Shown: positions 5,497 to 13,592 of the stretch, in pieces
How positions within the stretch are numbered: the stretch's first letter is position 1
Layout: every line of letters starts with the position of its first letter
Source of the DNA: Acidobacteriota bacterium
Lineage (GTDB): Bacteria > Acidobacteriota > Terriglobia > Terriglobales > Acidobacteriaceae
Direction of reading: 5' to 3'
Assembly (NCBI GenBank): GCA_003225595.1
Contig: QIAR01000516.1
Location: 1 to 14,336 of the forward strand
Length of the DNA: 14,336 nt
Translations under genes and position numbers: made by a program
The notes under the pieces: generated by a model
What the model was told of the DNA's origin: nothing
Seen by the model: only the letters and a program-made list of their open reading frames with translations
Database searches by the model: none

Positions 5497-6210
5497 TCAT
5501 TTCGCTTTCAGTTTGTCGTTCGTCTTCTCGACGGCGGCGCCCGCAGTTTCCTTAACTGCTCCGGCCGCCTGTTGGATAGAGGTTAGTGCTTGGAAAGCCG
5601 TCCCAGCTCTTCGATAGTCGACCAAGTCAGACAAGGCGGCACTGAGTGGATATTTGTCAACATCAAGTGTCGCCAGGTTGTCGTAGATCTTACTCCATTT
5701 GTTGGCTCGGTCAGAATCCATCACATTAAGAATTGCGTAGCTCGTTTGTTTTTGATAATAGTTCTTCTGCGCACTAACCGAGGTTGATTGCGCAAGTGTG
5801 GATGCAGTCGTCAAAATATCTTTGGTTTGCGTCGCACCCACAAGCGTAGCGACGGCGGTCAAGCTCGCTCCCGACGTTTCTCCGAGAAAAATGGCTGTAT
5901 TCTGCAATCTCTCGAAAGCGTGCGCATAATCTTCGTAGTTACGATCAATTATCATTTTCAGGTCATAAACAATCGTGTCGCGTTCCTTGCGGCCTGGCGG
6001 GCAATCCCTCGTCTTATCGTTTAGGCACTTGCCGTCACGGTAATTTTTGACCTCGTCCAAAACTTCAGTGTCTTTTGTCTTGTCAATTTTGAACACTCTG
6101 GGAACCCTTGGTCCCCTGACAGTGGCACAGCCGAGCGTGATGAGCATCGCGCAGATTAGTGCGAGAAGTTTGGCTGATAAGGTCCTCAGAATACGGAATG
6201 TAGGGCGCAT
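5497..6210 (-). CDS. Putative lipoprotein of unknown function
   Basis: A 237-residue protein starting at the ATG whose complement lies at 6208-6210 (MRPTFRILRT...). An upstream in-frame start at 6264 would place 18 extra residues before the signal peptide and is less likely; AAAGG lies upstream of the chosen ATG. Residues 1-27 are a signal peptide with a hydrophobic core (LLALICAMLITLG), then Cys28. ITLGC is a slightly irregular lipobox. The mature part is hydrophilic, with a CLNDKTRDCPPGRKERD segment (two Cys, possibly bridged). A mostly helical region with the Ala/Thr-rich stretch SGASLTAVATLVGATQTKD follows, ending in an Ala/Lys-rich helix. No known domain is recognised. The DNA looks more AT-rich than groEL, which suggests acquisition. 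Likely an outer-membrane-anchored or periplasmic protein. Confidence 0.65.
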   Translation of the reverse strand: MRPTFRILRTLSAKLLALICAMLITLGCATVRGPRVPRVFKIDKTKDTEVLDEVKNYRDGKCLNDKTRDCPPGRKERDTIVYDLKMIIDRNYEDYAHAFERLQNTAIFLGETSGASLTAVATLVGATQTKDILTTASTLAQSTSVSAQKNYYQKQTSYAILNVMDSDRANKWSKIYDNLATLDVDKYPLSAALSDLVDYRRAGTAFQALTSIQQAAGAVKETAGAAVEKTNDKLKAK

Positions 6211-6284
6211 TGGGATCGCTTGCCTTTCGACCAATTTGGTTTCTACATCCCGGGCACTATACATCAGAAGCGTTGAGTGTCAAC

Positions 6285-6600
6285 GTTGAGGTTCGGTTGT
6301 TCCGGTTTCGTAAATTTCGATCTCCACCGGGCTCACCTCACCGGTCATGTAGTGACGAAAACTGCTCCCAGTCCAATCCTCGGGACGCTCGACCAATTCC
6401 CGTTGAACTGGTTGCGCTGGATGTAGCCGAGCTTCTCCACAAACTTGTGCTCGCTCCATACGTTGAAGTCGTAATACGGGCTTGCCAGAACTGGTCGGCG
6501 GCGCGTAGTGCGAGCGTTCTCGCCACCGAGAAATTGGAGCACCCAAGTCCTTTGGCGAGAGGCGCGAAAAGTGTACTTCCAAGCCGGAGATGGGCCCCAC
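6285..6600 (-). pseudogene. Frameshifted C-terminal remnant of a second RAYT
   Basis: The minus strand encodes, in pieces, DQFWQAR, then YYDFNVWSEHKFVEKLGYIQRN, then LVERPEDWTGSSFRHYMTGEV. In intact REP-associated transposases these blocks follow one another in one frame. Here a missing base separates the first two (near 6470) and another indel lies between RN and LVERP (near 6400). The N-terminal half with the HUH metal site is not recognisable. The predicted nucleophile Tyr (GYIQRN) is still present. It belongs to a different RAYT subgroup from the gene at 3112-3597. The remaining bases of 6211-6647 hold no other gene. Confidence 0.75.
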
Positions 6601-6647
6601 CACCCTAGGCCGTAGGCAGTTTCCTAAATTGTGGTTCTAGTATTAAG

Positions 6648-9204
6648 ATGTCCGCCAGGGTAGAAGGTGTGACGATTATCCCAGCCGCGCCGGCCGATCC
6701 GAGGAAATGTGCCATCTATGAGGTGCTGCTAAGAAAGAGCACTCCCGAAAACGGAGCAGCCGAGCGCGTAGAAGCTTTTTTAGGGGTTGCAGTACCAGCT
6801 GTAGATCTCACGATAGCAGGGCCATTCAAAGAATACACGTTGCACAATAGAGACCACTCGAAGAAGTTACTGCACCTGGCCGACCAAATCATTCCGGCAG
6901 CCACGATGGACAGCTTGTCCGTCCTAGAATGCCTACTAATAATTTACGCAGCCTATCTACACGACATGGGGTTAAGTTTCACGTCTGTCGAAAGGAGTCG
7001 AATTCTTAGCTCCGAGGATTTCCTTGAATCACTGCAGCGATGGCCGGAAATTTGGGATGCGTTGACCCGGGCCCGGGGCCGACTACAGTTTGCGAGTGAA
7101 AAGGAGAGACTGCAGGCTGAAACCGAGATTTACCAGTTACAGGAAGCCGCCCTAAGCGCCTACCTAAGATCACAGCACGCTTCACCGGGGCGATATCGCG
7201 AGTTAATCGAACGCTTGAAGAGTGTTTCAAGCAGGTCAGATCTATTCCAGATTCGTGCAGTTTCGTTTGAAGAACCGCTGATCGACATCTCTGTTAGCCA
7301 CAACCTAGCTCCTGGCGCCCTAGCTGAGGTAAAGGAACTATACGAGGAACGCTACGCTCGTGACCTAGCGATCGGTGGAGAGCAAGCCAATCTCCAGTTC
7401 TGCGCCGCAGTGCTGCGTCTTACGGATATTATGGATTTCGATCGTGAGCGAACGCCAAAGATTCTTTTCGATAGCCTAGGCATTGCCTCAAGGGTCGTTC
7501 CGGGCGCAGAAGTGAGCATCTACGAGTGGCAGAAACATATGTCAGTTCATTCAATCTCAATTGAGCAAGATGAGATTGTTGTCTCCGCCGAGAGTCGCCA
7601 TCCAGTTATCGAAAAGGCGATTAAGGATTTCTGCCAGATTATCGAACGAGAAATAAGGGACACGTTGGGTGTCTTGCGCCGAAACTCTCCTCAAGTTGCT
7701 GCAAAGTACGTCATAGACTTGCCAGCGTCCGTGCGTGCCAAGGTTCGTGCGGTGGGTTATCTGTTCAAAGAGATGTCCTTGGAACTAAACCAGGCGGCGA
7801 TTTCCTCCTTGTTGATGGGCGAGGGACTTTATTCGCATCCCGCTGTTGCAATACGTGAGCTAATTCAGAACGCGCTCGACGCGTGCGCAGCTCGACTGGA
7901 ACTGGAAACCGATTCTAACTATCAGCCGCACATTTCGGTTGCTTTGGCCACCGATGCCGCGAAGCGTCATTGGATTGAAGTGAATGACAACGGCATCGGC
8001 ATGGACGAACACGTTCTAACAGAGTACTTCTTGAAGTTGGGTAATAGTTATTACGAGTGCCACGAATTTAAACGGCTTCTCTCCCAATCTCCTCGCGCCA
8101 GCAAAGAATTTATCCCGATTTCGGCGATTTGGCATCGGCCTTGTATCGACATTCATGATTGCTGACGTGCTAGAAGTAGAAACGCGGGGCGGCTATTCTC
8201 CACGCAACGACACGGCTGCCAGATCCATACGAATTGAACGGCTTGGTGCACTCGCTTTTGTTACGAGCTCAGACAGGCGTGGTGCTGGTACGACGGTTCG
8301 GGTTAGGTTGTCCCTAAAATTTGAATCGATTTAGACCTATCTTATGGCGCGCGCGGCCTCTTACCTGCAACAGACAGTGGTAAACCCTAGGTTCGATGTC
8401 AGCGTCGACCTTTACCCATATTCGTTTGTTTTGAGCAAGAAGAATCGTCCCCGACTTCGGTCGAACTATAGAGGCCGTGTACCCGATTCTCGGATCGAGC
8501 CCGTCGTGCTGGACGTTGGACGATGGAGCGAGCGGATGACGGGCATCGTTTTGCTGCTGTTGGCCCGCGACCCGGATGGCAAGCTGTCTCATGCTTTGGA
8601 CGGAAAGCAGCTGCGGTTCAGTAGGGAGGGGTTAGGAATTAGTCCAACCATGTTTTTGTCTGGGTATCGAAACAATTGTCTTTCGGTAAACGGGTTCAGA
8701 ATGGGCCTAACCAAGGTAGGCAAGATTCTAGGTGCAAAGGGAGAGGGGCGGGTCGGTATCGCGTTCGATGTTGATATCGTCGGCGATGATGCGGTCCTTT
8801 ACAATGTTTCACGCGAAAAAATAATCGGCGAGGCCGCCCCGGCCATCCGCCAGGAATTACGTCATGCTATCCTTCGCGGGTTGAAAGAAACTGGTATATA
8901 TGACCAACTTGCGGAAAGTACGAAGGATGTGCTTGCCCTGGCTTTGGAGAGACGAACACCCAAAGCCGACAACATTGCCAGGGTCGAAGAAAAACGACTT
9001 CGGGTGATGCAAGAGGAGATACTGACCGCGGTGGCAGGAATCTTGCCGTCTGGAAAATGGCCTCTGGGGTTACACCGGAGGGTCGCCGCTAAGCTCGGGA
9101 TCCCCAACTCATGGGCTTGGACGGCCATTGGGGAATTGCGACGCAGGGGCGTCGCTGAGAAGGCTGACGAACGCCAACAAGGGGGTGGGGCGCAGATAAG
9201 GTAG
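6648..9204 (+). pseudogene. HD-phosphohydrolase / GHKL (Hsp90-type) ATPase, disrupted
   Basis: Once a single long gene of about 852 codons. An N-terminal HD domain has all metal motifs: LHNRDH (H66, H70), YLHDMG (H105, D106), SVSHN (H218), LRLTDIMDFDRERTP (D260, D263). A GHKL ATPase domain follows: AIRELIQNALDAC (E404, N408, D411) and VNDNGIGM (D447). At 8121-8124 an extra base shifts the frame, so the first frame ends at 8163-8165. In the shifted frame it resumes as RFGIGLVSTFMIADVLEVET, the second Gly box, to a TAG at 8332-8334. The same frame then continues (TYLMARAASYLQQ...) to 9204. The paralogue at 11712 has EEIEAYL where this has ESI*TYL, so the TAG probably replaced GAG. The last 60 residues (LHRRVAAKLGIPNSWAWTAI) look like a winged-helix domain. 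If translated, an HD plus partial ATPase fragment of 505 residues is expected. A sequencing error could explain one lesion, less easily both. Confidence 0.8.
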
Positions 9205-9247
9205 CCACTTGTCCAGCGCTTCCGCTGGGTGCGTGGGATTAGGCCGT

Positions 9248-9751
9248 TTAGTGCAGCTCGGTGTGCTGCTCGTCCTTGGGAGTTACGGTTACTCGCATCC
9301 AGGGATGAATGCAGCACTGGAATCGGGCAACCTCGCCGGGGTGAAGCGTGGCGCCGGCGGTGGTTCCGGCGGGGATGAAGAGGTTGTCTGGGCTTGGCGG
9401 CTGTGGGACCAGGCTGCCATTCACCATCTGAGCGCATTCGGGGGCGGGCGGCAGGAAGTTCAGGACGCTGACAAAGCCGCCGCCAAATCTTTTCACGCGC
9501 GTGAAGGTGTGGGTTTCGCCGCCGAGATTTTGAAGGTTTAGAGTGGCGCCTTCGTGCGCGCGAATTTGGTTGGGAACGAATCGCCAGGCTCCGACAGACC
9601 CGAGCACAGCATTGAAACTCGTGGGATCGCAGTAGTCGCGGACGTCGATATTGATTTGGGATGGTTGAGGTCCGGCGTCCTGCGCGAAGGCAAGCAAAGC
9701 GGTGGCTAAGAAGCCGACAAGGCCGAACGAGATCAGGGTGGACTTTCGCAT
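9248..9751 (-). CDS. Exported cupredoxin (plastocyanin/azurin-like)
   Basis: A 167-residue periplasmic blue-copper-type protein. The start ATG (complement 9749-9751) follows a strong GAAGGAG ribosome site; a further in-frame ATG at 9781 lacks one. Residues 1-23 are a Sec signal peptide (MRKSTLISFGLVGFLATALL) with AFA before the cleavage point. Copper ligands can be read as the His in GGETHTF and the Cys, His and Met of CIHPWM near the C terminus, the type-1 copper pattern Cys-x-His-x-x-Met in shortened form. Between them is a Pro-rich loop (NGSLVPQPPSPDNLFIPAGT). Such proteins shuttle electrons. It lies about 230 bases downstream of the glycosylasparaginase gene on the same strand. A TTGACA hexamer occurs in that gap on the minus strand without a clear -10, so independent transcription is possible. 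Confidence 0.8.
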   Translation of the reverse strand: MRKSTLISFGLVGFLATALLAFAQDAGPQPSQINIDVRDYCDPTSFNAVLGSVGAWRFVPNQIRAHEGATLNLQNLGGETHTFTRVKRFGGGFVSVLNFLPPAPECAQMVNGSLVPQPPSPDNLFIPAGTTAGATLHPGEVARFQCCIHPWMRVTVTPKDEQHTELH

Positions 9752-9981
9752 GTGAGCTCCTTCACTGATTGGGATTGGCAAGCCCGCGCAGCGATGATGC
9801 GGCTGGCGGTTAAAAGCTCACGGGAGAGTACAGAAAAGACGATGGTGCGATTGTCAGAAATTTGTCAACGGCAGGCAAAAAGTTTTCCTGGTTACAGCGG
9901 TCAGGCACAGTCCACTTTCGTGGTCTTGACTTCGCGTGGCGCGCTGGCCCACTCACCAACTGACAGCTACCACCTGCCACC

Positions 9982-11211
9982 CTATTTCGAATCACTCTTC
10001 AACTTCGGTATGGGCGGCCAATTAATCGAAGCACCCTTGAAGAGCGCCACAGTTTTCTCAAGTCGCTTGCTACCATCATGCACAGCGATCTTGTGTTGTT
10101 CCTCGTCTGGATAGCTCTCCCACAGCGACACGCCCGCATAGGCGCCGTCCTTGCGAAGAATGTAGTAGACCATATCGAGGAAGCGGAGCTTGTCCCTGTC
10201 ATTGTTGTAGTTGCGCACCATGCGCCGCAGGGCATCCGTGCCTGCTTCCTGCGGCGACATGCCTTTTCGCATGTTCTCGATGATCGTGTGCGCGCCTGCC
10301 ACTTTGATGTTTTCTTCCCCACTGCCAGTCGCGCCCGCCGAGCCCACGTCCCGATCGGTGTAGCAGCCCGCGCCAATAATGGGTGAGTCCCCTACGCGCC
10401 CCGGCAGCTTCCAAGCCAAGCCGCTAGTTGTAGTACAGCCGGAGATCTCCCCTTTCTCATTTACCGCGGAGCAATGGATCGTCCCCTTCGGCGGAAAAAG
10501 AACGTCGCGGATGGCAGCCCTGCGGTACTCAGGTTGGATACCAATGTCGGCAGCGACTTGCTCCATTCGTTTGATCATGTTTTCCCAAAGCTCGGAGTGC
10601 GGCGCAGAGGGAGCATCCGCCGGAGGTTTCCAGTCGGGGCTGGCCAAGCCAGGTCCCCACCAGTCGTTGTAGGAATGAGTTTCTTTCCATAGCAGCCATC
10701 TCTTTCGTGAATGCTCCGTGAGCAGGTTCTCGCGCGGGAACCCGATTGCTACTGCAAAACGCTCGGCGCCGTCGCCCACCAGCATGACGTGCGCGGTATG
10801 TTCCATCACCGCTTTGGCCACCAGTGACACGTTTTTTATATTGCGTACACCTCCGACTGCGCCAGCGCGCCGCGTCGGTCCATGCATGCAGCAGGCATCC
10901 AGCTCGACCACGCCCTCCTCGTTCGGCAGCCCACCCAGGCCAACGCTGTCATCGTTCGGATCATCCTCTGGACCTTTCACCACGCGCAATGCAGCATCCA
11001 GCGTGTCGCCACCGTTCTTGAGGAACGCGTATGCATCGTCCAGATACTTGAAACCGTTAGCCGCACAAACGATGATGGGTCGCTTGGACGAGCCCACGTT
11101 CATGGTCCGCCTCATTGTGGAGTCTTGCGGTTTGGTGTCCTGTCCCTTCAGACCAAGCGATAGCGAGCCTAAAACTGCGGTGCTGAGAAAATCACGGCGT
11201 GAGAAGGTCAT
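9982..11211 (-). CDS. N4-(beta-N-acetylglucosaminyl)-L-asparaginase, Tat-exported
   Basis: A 409-residue Ntn-hydrolase of the glycosylasparaginase family (MEROPS T2), which cleaves the GlcNAc-Asn link of glycoproteins after self-cleavage into two chains. The start ATG at 11209-11211 has GGAGGA just upstream; a GTG at 11221 is a weaker option. Residues 4-24 form a twin-arginine signal (SRRDFLSTAVLGSLSLGLKG). Family blocks are ANGFKYLDDAYAFLKNGGDTLDA, the substrate region DACCMHGPTRRAGAV, and the new N terminus of the beta chain at Thr244 in KGTIHCSAVNEKGEISGCTT. GRVGDSPIIGAGCY (271-284) and GATGSGEE follow. The residue before the nucleophile is Gly where the well-studied enzymes have Asp (HDT), so autocleavage may differ. 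Similar GT variants occur among bacterial relatives (recollection). Confidence 0.88.
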   Translation of the reverse strand: MTFSRRDFLSTAVLGSLSLGLKGQDTKPQDSTMRRTMNVGSSKRPIIVCAANGFKYLDDAYAFLKNGGDTLDAALRVVKGPEDDPNDDSVGLGGLPNEEGVVELDACCMHGPTRRAGAVGGVRNIKNVSLVAKAVMEHTAHVMLVGDGAERFAVAIGFPRENLLTEHSRKRWLLWKETHSYNDWWGPGLASPDWKPPADAPSAPHSELWENMIKRMEQVAADIGIQPEYRRAAIRDVLFPPKGTIHCSAVNEKGEISGCTTTSGLAWKLPGRVGDSPIIGAGCYTDRDVGSAGATGSGEENIKVAGAHTIIENMRKGMSPQEAGTDALRRMVRNYNNDRDKLRFLDMVYYILRKDGAYAGVSLWESYPDEEQHKIAVHDGSKRLEKTVALFKGASINWPPIPKLKSDSK

Positions 11212-11373
11212 TCCATCCTCCACAGGGTGCTGCGAGCGGCGAACAGCATAGCACGCGCGAACTCTTTCCTTGACCTTGCTCCGCTTCGTCTTTCTGATGG
11301 CAGGGACGGACGCTGGGGACGAAGACTCTATCCGCCCTGCTACTCCTCTTCTGCGGCGAAGATATTGGGAAAG

Positions 11374-11389
11374 TGTTCCACGTGGAACA
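11374..11389. promoter_or_regulatory. parS: parS-like ParB-binding site
   Basis: TGTTCCACGTGGAACA, a perfect palindrome that fits the widely conserved chromosomal parS consensus TGTTNCACGTGNAACA at every fixed position. It is flanked by G and C, which extend the palindrome to 18 bp. ParB binds such sites, spreads as a CTP clamp and organises the origin region for segregation; most chromosomal parS sites lie within the origin-proximal part of the chromosome. It is in non-coding DNA here. parA and parB are not in the window, so function is inferred from the match. Confidence 0.78.
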
Positions 11390-11588
11390 CTGGAGTCAAT
11401 TTGCAGGTCAAGGGAATATCTAAAAGCTATTGTGAAGTAAACACAAGACTTGCGGCTGGAGGGTGCCGATATGTCGGCAGACTTTTAGGAAGTTGGCGTT
11501 CAGCTTCGGCGCGAGGAAGCTTCGCGAAAGCCATTTATGAAGCGAGCACTAGTAGCTCTGCCGCCCTTTGCGGAGGATGGTGGCGCAG

Positions 11589-11616
11589 ACACGCGGGCAA
11601 GAGTGCCCGCGCCACA
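11589..11616 (-). repeat. REP hairpin, GTGGCGCGGGCA class, inverted
   Basis: Stem CGCGGGCA (11592-11599) / TGCCCGCG (11604-11611) with loop AGAG, followed by CCACAC. It is the same stem as the element at 3941-3960 in the opposite orientation, about 7.6 kb away. It lies roughly 100 bases before the HD/GHKL start codon. Confidence 0.75.
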
Positions 11617-12640
11617 CTCAACAGTGGAGAGCGCGGGAAGCCCAACGGAATTCAGGAACTATTTTTCGCCTTGCATCGGGCAATATTCCCTGACAAAATC
11701 AACTCCGCTTTATGTGTGCCGATTCGTACTCCCTGCAAATCCCAGAAACGCCTGCTTCGGTCCAAAACCTCGACCTGCTCAAGCTTCTGGAAGACTACTC
11801 TCATGGTCGAAAGACCTGGTATCTAGATGGTAAGCCCCTAGGACCGGCTGCCCAGCAGGCAAGCAGATTCCTGCATACCCATATTGTGAAGATGGTCGAC
11901 CAGGTCTTTGCGTCGATCCTGGATCGGGTGACGGCACGTGAGCTGGACACTTTCACGATGCACGACCGCAACCACGGCAGGAAAGTTGCCCATCTAATGT
12001 GGCATATCCTGTCTGCGGAACGGCGAGAGAAGTTGACCCCTCCGGAAATTGCCATGCTCGTGTTGTCCGCCCATCTGCATGATGCAGGCATGGCGCTCAG
12101 CAGAGAGGAAAGGGGGCTTCGCCTAGCTCCAGACTCAGATCTGTGGATCAGCGCTGAAGCCAGTCCAGAAGTCAAACGGAACTTGCAACGGCTTCGGAAT
12201 ACGCTTCAGGACAAGAACTGCCCCGATTCCAAGCGGCGCAAAACTGAAGCAGAGCTACTCCAGGCGGAAGACGCGCTACTAGCCTTGGACACCAGGGAAA
12301 GTCATGCCACGCGTGAGAGATATGTCGAACTGATCGAGCAGATCAGGGATTATCACGACAAAGACAGAACCAGGATTCCCGACATTGAAGAATGCCTTAG
12401 CTTCGATGGCGAGTCCATCAGGGGCAAGCTGATCGATATCTGTGTCAGCCATAACGAAGATGCCGAGGTATTAGTTGAGAAGGACAGAGAAAACTTTGAG
12501 CGCCCACGATTCCCGCGAGAATACCCGGTAGGGATGGCAAATGCCGACACTCAGCTGGTTGCTGCTGCTCTTCGGCTCTCAGACATCTTGGACTTCGATC
12601 GTGAGCGGACGCCACCGATCCTCTTCCATTACCTAATCCC

Positions 12641-13116
12641 TGGGACGCTGGGATTGAGGGACAACATTTCTGCTCTTGAGTGGAGTAAGCACATGGCGAT
12701 TTCGAACTGGGAAATAGGCCAGAATGCCATTGTGTTCCGCGGACGCTGCAAGAGCCATATAGTTCACCATGCAATTGTTCAGTTTTGCAGAGCCGTTGAG
12801 GAAGAAATCTCTTCTACCCAAGCGACGTTTGACCCGGAGGGGGAAGGAACCGCGTGGCCTTTTCGTTTGCCCTCCTCGGTCCAAGCTGACATACACGAAG
12901 ACGGATACCACTACGTTCCATACCAATTCGAGCTGGATGATGATCGGGTCTACCAACTTCTGATGGGCGGCGCCATTTACGACAATCCACTTATGGCCGT
13001 CCGTGAGCTGGTGCAGAATGCGGTGGACGCATGCAGTTACCGCGACGCCCTTACCCAGGTGCAGGAAACTGGGTTCCAGCCCGATACGAAAAATCGAATC
13101 ACCATTACCTATGAGG
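12641..13116 (+). repeat. 476-bp tandem duplication, unit A
   Basis: Begins TGGGACGCTGGGATTGAGGG and ends ATTACCTATGAGG. Unit B follows directly with no spacer. The two are identical by eye except T at 12731 versus C at 13207, a silent change (Ile ATT/ATC). The unit spans the link between the HD and ATPase domains and the first ATPase motif. Confidence 0.97.
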
Positions 13117-13592
13117 TGGGACGCTGGGATTGAGGGACAACATTTCTGCTCTTGAGTGGAGTAAGCACATGGCGATTTCGAACTGGGAAATAGGCCAGAA
13201 TGCCATCGTGTTCCGCGGACGCTGCAAGAGCCATATAGTTCACCATGCAATTGTTCAGTTTTGCAGAGCCGTTGAGGAAGAAATCTCTTCTACCCAAGCG
13301 ACGTTTGACCCGGAGGGGGAAGGAACCGCGTGGCCTTTTCGTTTGCCCTCCTCGGTCCAAGCTGACATACACGAAGACGGATACCACTACGTTCCATACC
13401 AATTCGAGCTGGATGATGATCGGGTCTACCAACTTCTGATGGGCGGCGCCATTTACGACAATCCACTTATGGCCGTCCGTGAGCTGGTGCAGAATGCGGT
13501 GGACGCATGCAGTTACCGCGACGCCCTTACCCAGGTGCAGGAAACTGGGTTCCAGCCCGATACGAAAAATCGAATCACCATTACCTATGAGG
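13117..13592 (+). repeat. 476-bp tandem duplication, unit B
   Basis: Second unit of the head-to-tail duplication. Its correct reading frame is offset by two bases from that of unit A, and an in-frame TGA lies at 13112-13114 just before it. Translation of the downstream ATPase part would therefore need a new start inside this unit. No microhomology is apparent at the junctions: the bases before unit A and after unit B differ from those at the A/B join. Confidence 0.97.

Larger units (their letters stand above)
11212..11711. other. 500-base intergenic region with parS-like site and REP
   Basis: Lies between the divergently transcribed glycosylasparaginase and second HD/GHKL genes, so both promoters should be here. 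No convincing coding frame is seen; a plus-strand frame from 11227 has an unnatural residue mix. It holds a perfect 18-base palindrome at 11373-11390 and a REP hairpin at 11592-11611, each listed separately. No clear -35/-10 pair was found. Confidence 0.6.

Noticed and set aside
9213..9228. Hairpin CCAGCG CTTC CGCTGG between the convergent HD/GHKL and cupredoxin genes as a bidirectional terminator
   Set aside because: The stem is only 6 bp and no T-run follows on either strand.
8862..9437. 191-codon minus-strand frame spanning the end of the HD/GHKL gene and the cupredoxin
   Set aside because: Shadow of coding sequence on both sides, rich in Arg/Pro/Ser, without a family match.
11512..11530. 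GC-rich inverted repeat CGCGA...TCGCG near 11515
   Set aside because: A 5-bp stem around a HindIII-like GAAGCTTC, too short to call a regulatory site or terminator.
11227..11826. 199-codon plus-strand frame upstream of the second HD/GHKL gene
   Set aside because: It runs through the parS palindrome and the REP hairpin and overlaps the true gene in another frame; the residue mix is not protein-like.
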